A model generated the notes under the pieces. The model worked only from the letters and a program-made list of their open reading frames with translations. It was not told the origin of the DNA and searched no databases. From a virus, in IMG/VR virus record IMGVR_UViG_3300045579_000023, positions 1 to 26,993 of that record: 26,993 bases of DNA. One strand, written 5' to 3'. This document shows, in pieces, positions 24,067 to 26,993 of this stretch (its first letter is position 1; each line of letters begins with the position of its first letter). The translations under genes and the position numbers were made by a program.

Positions 24067-24630
24067 GTGACCACATTAGTAGCAGTCGAGTTAGACGATA
24101 GAGCAGTTCTAGCAGCAGACTCACAGATTACCGAAGATAACCTGCGAACTATTAGCAGTTCCACACCCAAGATAATTCACGTGGGTAAGTATCTATTAGG
24201 TCTTGTCGGTGATGCTAGGCCAGGAGATATCCTCGCCTATAACTGGACTCCGCCCGTGTATAAAGGCGCAGACCCGATTCAGTGGATGGGCAAGAAGGTA
24301 ATGCCGTCAATACTTACGGCGTTCAAAGAGAATGGATACGACCCGTATGAAGCGACGAAAGATAAAGACACAGGATTCGACTACATTGTCGCGTTTGATG
24401 GGAATGTATTCCATATCGCGACGGACTTATCGTTTATCAAATCTGACCACAAGATTTATGGAATCGGTAGTGGCGGCGCTTATGCTCTCGGTTATCTTTA
24501 TGATCGTTTGGGTCGTCTCACTGCTGGTAATGTAGAACCCATCGCCCGACGCGCCGTTGAAATCGCCAGCATACTTGATATAAACACTTGCCCTCCAATA
24601 CAATTAGTTACTCAACGACGGGAGTACTAA
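24067..24630 (+). CDS. Proteasome-beta / HslV-like Ntn hydrolase
   Basis: The 187 residues start at GTG (Met), followed directly by T-T-L-V-A-V. If the Met is removed, Thr becomes residue 1, the nucleophile of proteasome-family Ntn hydrolases. Numbering from that Thr, D17 (LAADSQIT) and K34 (STPKI, the Lys33 position with one extra residue) complete the catalytic set. A downstream GLVGDAR stretch matches the conserved Gly-rich segment near position 47. The C-terminal region (ARRAVEIASILD, CPPIQLV) fits the family helix and last strand. No propeptide is present, so it resembles HslV or an unprocessed proteasome beta subunit. No ATPase partner (HslU, Mpa) or alpha subunit is visible nearby. It could degrade host or phage proteins, or be a self-assembling peptidase. 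It is first in the rightward early-type block and its stop overlaps the next start. Confidence 0.82.
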   Translation: MTTLVAVELDDRAVLAADSQITEDNLRTISSSTPKIIHVGKYLLGLVGDARPGDILAYNWTPPVYKGADPIQWMGKKVMPSILTAFKENGYDPYEATKDKDTGFDYIVAFDGNVFHIATDLSFIKSDHKIYGIGSGGAYALGYLYDRLGRLTAGNVEPIARRAVEIASILDINTCPPIQLVTQRREY

Positions 24631-24818
24631 TGAGAAAAGACTGGTCCCACTGGACTATCTATTTCAATGCCAACCATTTGTATAACTGGGGCATTGGTAT
24701 CAACTATTACCACGAATACAATTACACACCATTTGAGATGCTTGCTAGAATTTGTCAGATAGACCTGTTATTCTTCAACATCACAATTACTCGATGGGAA
24801 AGTCGCCAGTGGATATAA
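24630..24818 (+). CDS. 62-residue hypothetical protein
   Basis: The ATG at 24630 overlaps the previous stop (TAATG) and is preceded by GGGAG at 24620-24624; a longer frame from 24588 lies inside the proteasome-like gene and is not preferred. The peptide is rich in aromatic residues (many Trp, Tyr, Phe) with WSHWTIYFNANHLYNWGI and a C-terminal IDLLFFNITITRWES. It may be a small beta protein. I do not recognise a family with a known role. The next gene starts within it. Confidence 0.6.
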   Translation: MRKDWSHWTIYFNANHLYNWGIGINYYHEYNYTPFEMLARICQIDLLFFNITITRWESRQWI

Positions 24819-25750
24819 AAGAATTACTTATCAAGGCGCTACACGATAAAGAGAACAAGCGCCCACGTTCTACTCAGGTTCAGGTAGGACCATCTGAACT
24901 AGGTGGTTGCCGTCGTAAAGTCTGGTACAAGTTACATAACCAGCCTGAGACTAACGAGAACGAGATGAAGTTAGCAGCGATTATGGGTACTGCTATTCAC
25001 GGTGCCATTGAAAAAGCAATGGCTGATAACAAAGAAGTTTTGATTGAGCAGACCGTAGAACATAACGGTATGAAAGCACACGTAGATCTCTACATCCCTG
25101 GGACAGGAGATGTAGTTGATTGGAAGACAGTCAAGGTGAAGAACCTTGCCTATTTTCCAAGCCAGCAGCAACGCTGGCAAGTACATACTTACGGATACCT
25201 CATAGAACAAAGTGGATTGGGGAAGGTCCACAATGTGCATCTTGTGGCTATTCCACGAGACGGTGACGAGCGCGATGTAAAGGTCCACTCAGAGAAGTAC
25301 GATTCTTCCATTGCGCTTGAAGCCCTATCTTGGTTGGAAGGTGTGAAGCAATCAGAGTTTCCACCAGAGCCTGAAAAGGATGAGAGTTACTGTAAGTTCT
25401 ACTGTAAATACTATGACGCATCAGGCGAGATGGGATGCGTTGGTCTAAAAAAAGAACGTACAAAAACTGAATTACCGCTTATTGAGAATTCAGATACTGC
25501 TACCAAAGCCTTGCAGTATCTACAACTAGATAACCAAATAAAGGATCTCACTACACAGAAAGATGCTTTGAAAGAAGAACTTGCTGGAGTAGTGGGTGTC
25601 ACCGATACAGGAGTAGAAGTTCGTTGGTCTTCTGTCGCTGGTGCTAAACAAGTGAATAAGGAAGTGGTCAAAGAACTTCTTGGCTTCGTTCCTACTATTG
25701 AAGGGAAAGAATCCCTTCGACTTTCTATCAAACATACTGGAGGTAAATAA
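24794..25750 (+). CDS. Cas4/RecB-like PD-(D/E)XK nuclease with Fe-S cysteines
   Basis: The ATG at 24794 gives 318 residues; a TTG at 24752 would add 14 residues deeper inside the preceding gene, and neither has a clear ribosome binding site. The nuclease core is visible: GTAIHGAIE (H69), HVDLYIPGTGDVVDWKT with D98, D109 and K111, and a QVHTYGYL segment that fits motif III. Cysteines C39 (GGCRRKVWY), C200, C204 and C215 (C-x3-C-x10-C) match the [4Fe-4S] ligands of Cas4 and AddB-type nucleases. Such enzymes resect DNA ends for recombination. The C-terminal 100 residues form a long charged helix region. There is no CRISPR array or other cas gene here, so a role in phage replication or recombination is more likely than spacer acquisition. 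Confidence 0.82.
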   Translation: MGKSPVDIKELLIKALHDKENKRPRSTQVQVGPSELGGCRRKVWYKLHNQPETNENEMKLAAIMGTAIHGAIEKAMADNKEVLIEQTVEHNGMKAHVDLYIPGTGDVVDWKTVKVKNLAYFPSQQQRWQVHTYGYLIEQSGLGKVHNVHLVAIPRDGDERDVKVHSEKYDSSIALEALSWLEGVKQSEFPPEPEKDESYCKFYCKYYDASGEMGCVGLKKERTKTELPLIENSDTATKALQYLQLDNQIKDLTTQKDALKEELAGVVGVTDTGVEVRWSSVAGAKQVNKEVVKELLGFVPTIEGKESLRLSIKHTGGK

Positions 25751-25753
25751 CAA

Positions 25754-26116
25754 GTGGCTGCGAATGAATCAACAAAGTTCCAAGTGAACTTCAAATCACC
25801 TGACGGAACTCTTATCAACCTTTACGCTTCAACAAAGGAGGAACTAGAATCGTTGCTAACTGCAGCGCAAGACTTTTCCGCCCTCATTGGAAGCGTTAGC
25901 CAATCTTTCTCAGGCGCTCGATCTGCTGCGCCCGTATCAAGTCCTGCTGCACCAGCAGCACCACGACCAGTCGTAGTTGAGGGTCAGACACCTGAATGTA
26001 AGCACGGTCAGATGCAATTTAGAACAGGTAACGGAGCCAAGGGACCTTGGAAGGCTTGGATGTGCGCTGCTCCTAAGGGTGCGCCAGACAAGTGCGACGC
26101 AATCTGGGTTCGATAA
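25754..26116 (+). CDS. Small protein with C-terminal Cys/His cluster
   Basis: This encodes 120 residues from a GTG start; GGAGG at 25739-25743 precedes it by ten bases. Residues 1-50 look like a small beta/alpha domain (KFQVNFKSPDGTLINLYAST, KEELESLLTAAQDF). Residues 53-77 are an Ala/Pro/Ser-rich flexible linker. The C-terminal 40 residues hold C82-x-H84 ... C104 ... C114, a likely zinc-binding fold with a basic, Trp-containing surface (GPWKAWMC). It lies between a Cas4-like nuclease and WhiB. A DNA-binding accessory role is inference. Confidence 0.7.
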   Translation: MAANESTKFQVNFKSPDGTLINLYASTKEELESLLTAAQDFSALIGSVSQSFSGARSAAPVSSPAAPAAPRPVVVEGQTPECKHGQMQFRTGNGAKGPWKAWMCAAPKGAPDKCDAIWVR

Positions 26117-26120
26117 CCAC

Positions 26121-26399
26121 GTGCGCGACCCACGAGAGTACGAGAGTCCTCTCTGTGCGGAAGTCGGTGGCGAGTACTGGTTCCCAGAAGATCTATCTGG
26201 TTTCGGAAAAAACGAAAACGTCAATCTCGCTAAGAGTATCTGTGGAAACTGTCGTCACCGAACTGAATGCGCCGAATGGGGAATTACTAGAGAACGCTAT
26301 GGTGTGTGGGGAGGACTTACTGCCAATCAGCGTAAATACATAAGGAGAAAACGAGGAATCATTCTTCCTCCAGAGGAAAGGGAAGGTAGAAGTGCTTAG
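26121..26399 (+). CDS. WhiB-family iron-sulfur transcription regulator
   Basis: The GTG at 26121 lies five bases after the upstream stop and gives 93 residues; a longer frame from 25977 overlaps the upstream gene heavily and is rejected. Four cysteines, C12, C41, C44 and C50 (C...C-x2-C-x5-C), are the [4Fe-4S] ligands of WhiB/Wbl proteins, followed by the diagnostic GVWGG turn (61-65) and a basic tail (KYIRRKRG) that contacts DNA in this family. Host Wbl proteins bind the housekeeping sigma factor and control development, stress and virulence genes. The phage copy may redirect host or phage promoters. It strongly supports an actinobacterial host. Confidence 0.92.
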   Translation: MRDPREYESPLCAEVGGEYWFPEDLSGFGKNENVNLAKSICGNCRHRTECAEWGITRERYGVWGGLTANQRKYIRRKRGIILPPEEREGRSA

Positions 26400-26993
26400 A
26401 CTTACACGTGCTTGGCAAGGCACGCAGATCAAAGCAACTCCACTTCCTGATGTCTGGAAAGATTTAGTAACAGGCGAGATAAGTGTACGCTTCAGACGAG
26501 GACAAGTCTGTATGGTTGCAGCAGCACCCAATGCAGGTAAGTCTATGTTCGCTCTAGTGTATGCAATCAAAGCAAAGATTCCAACGCTCTTCTTCTCAGC
26601 AGATACTGATACAACAACGGTAACTATCAGGGCTGCTGCTCATATGTCAGGTCATACACAACTGACAGTAGAAAAAAACCTTACTGAAAATCCTAACTTC
26701 TATAAAAAAGATTTAGGAGATATGCAACATATACAGTGGGTCTTTGACTCCAGTCCGTCACTCGATGATATCGAGATGGAGATAAAGGCTTACATAGAAC
26801 TGTATGGAATTGCACCTGAACTTATAGTGATAGATAATCTAATGAATGTAGCAGCCGAAACCGACAATGAGTGGGCAGGGCTGCGAGCAATTATGATGGA
26901 GTTACACGATATGGCACGCAAGACCGAAGCCTGTGTGCTAGTGCTTCATCACGTATCAGAACAGAGTGAGTATGGATCTCCCACGATGCCCCC
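26392..26993 (+). CDS. DnaB/RecA-like ATPase, 3' end outside window
   Basis: The GTG at 26392 overlaps the WhiB stop by eight bases; GGAAGG at 26381-26386 lies five bases upstream. About 200 residues are visible and the frame is open to the right edge. Walker A is A45-PNAGKS51 (MVAAAPNAGKS), Walker B is L145-IVID-N (hydrophobic strand ending in D148), and LVLHHVSE fits the later RecA-fold motif that senses nucleotide. This matches the RecA core of DnaB-type replicative helicases or related phage ATPases. Only about 40 residues precede the core, so there is no DnaB N-terminal or primase domain. It probably unwinds DNA in phage replication. Confidence 0.85.
   Translation, partial: MLRLTRAWQGTQIKATPLPDVWKDLVTGEISVRFRRGQVCMVAAAPNAGKSMFALVYAIKAKIPTLFFSADTDTTTVTIRAAAHMSGHTQLTVEKNLTENPNFYKKDLGDMQHIQWVFDSSPSLDDIEMEIKAYIELYGIAPELIVIDNLMNVAAETDNEWAGLRAIMMELHDMARKTEACVLVLHHVSEQSEYGSPTMP

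Noticed and set aside
23915-24124. N-terminal extension of the minus-strand zinc-ribbon gene
   Set aside because: It would run through the dyad-rich spacer and into the coding start of the proteasome-like gene. The extension is Arg/Leu-rich and shows no domain, so the start at 23914 is more likely.
25977-26120. Longer N-terminus for the WhiB protein
   Set aside because: This would overlap the preceding gene by about 140 bases and adds sequence unlike the family. The GTG at 26121 gives a normal Wbl length with the first Cys near residue 12.

Overview
The window looks like about 27 kb of a tailed double-stranded DNA bacteriophage genome, read from raw metagenomic-style sequence. The likely host is an actinobacterium. 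The main evidence is a complete WhiB-type iron-sulfur regulator (26121-26399), a family otherwise confined to Actinobacteria and their phages, and a proteasome-beta-like peptidase (24067-24630). By eye (not computed) the composition is moderately AT-rich. That suggests a phage of low-GC planktonic actinobacteria, such as the freshwater acI or marine lineages, but this host guess is inference. Both ends cut through genes.

Left part (1-9616), virion core. A giant protein of at least 1466 residues enters from the left edge. Three further genes of unknown function follow (4403-8072), probably virion structural. After a 120-base spacer with two hairpins come a scaffold-like protein (8193-8657) and a major capsid protein that resembles the N4 gp56 family (8687-9616). 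Another hairpin follows the capsid gene.

Middle (9678-20458), small virion genes and adhesins. A compact run of short, overlapping genes, several extremely lysine-rich, occupies 9998-11215. Then come two small probable virion proteins, a collagen-like Gly-X-Y protein (11863-12771), a GT-B glycosyltransferase (12782-13882), a probable connector or tail protein (13842-14756), and a set of mosaic tail-fibre genes (14766-19887). The fibre genes share modules: one N-terminal beta module occurs three times, two copies carry long glycine-rich C-terminal domains, and another domain occurs twice. A free-standing HNH endonuclease (16837-17256) sits inside this cluster. No tape-measure, major-tail or tail-terminator gene is recognisable, which favours a short-tailed (podovirus-like) particle.

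Right-middle (20473-23672): a 743-residue tail protein, a small membrane protein, an M15-type endolysin, a holin-like protein and a strong rho-independent terminator. This closes the rightward late block.

Junction and right part (23678-26993): one zinc-ribbon gene on the minus strand, then a hairpin-rich divergent spacer (23915-24066). From there a rightward block encodes the proteasome-like peptidase, a small unknown protein, a Cas4/RecB-like nuclease, a Cys/His protein, WhiB and a DnaB/RecA-like ATPase cut by the right edge. This looks like a regulation and DNA-metabolism module. Many neighbouring genes on the plus strand overlap by stop-start contacts (TAATG, ATGA, GTGA, TAGTG), which implies translational coupling.
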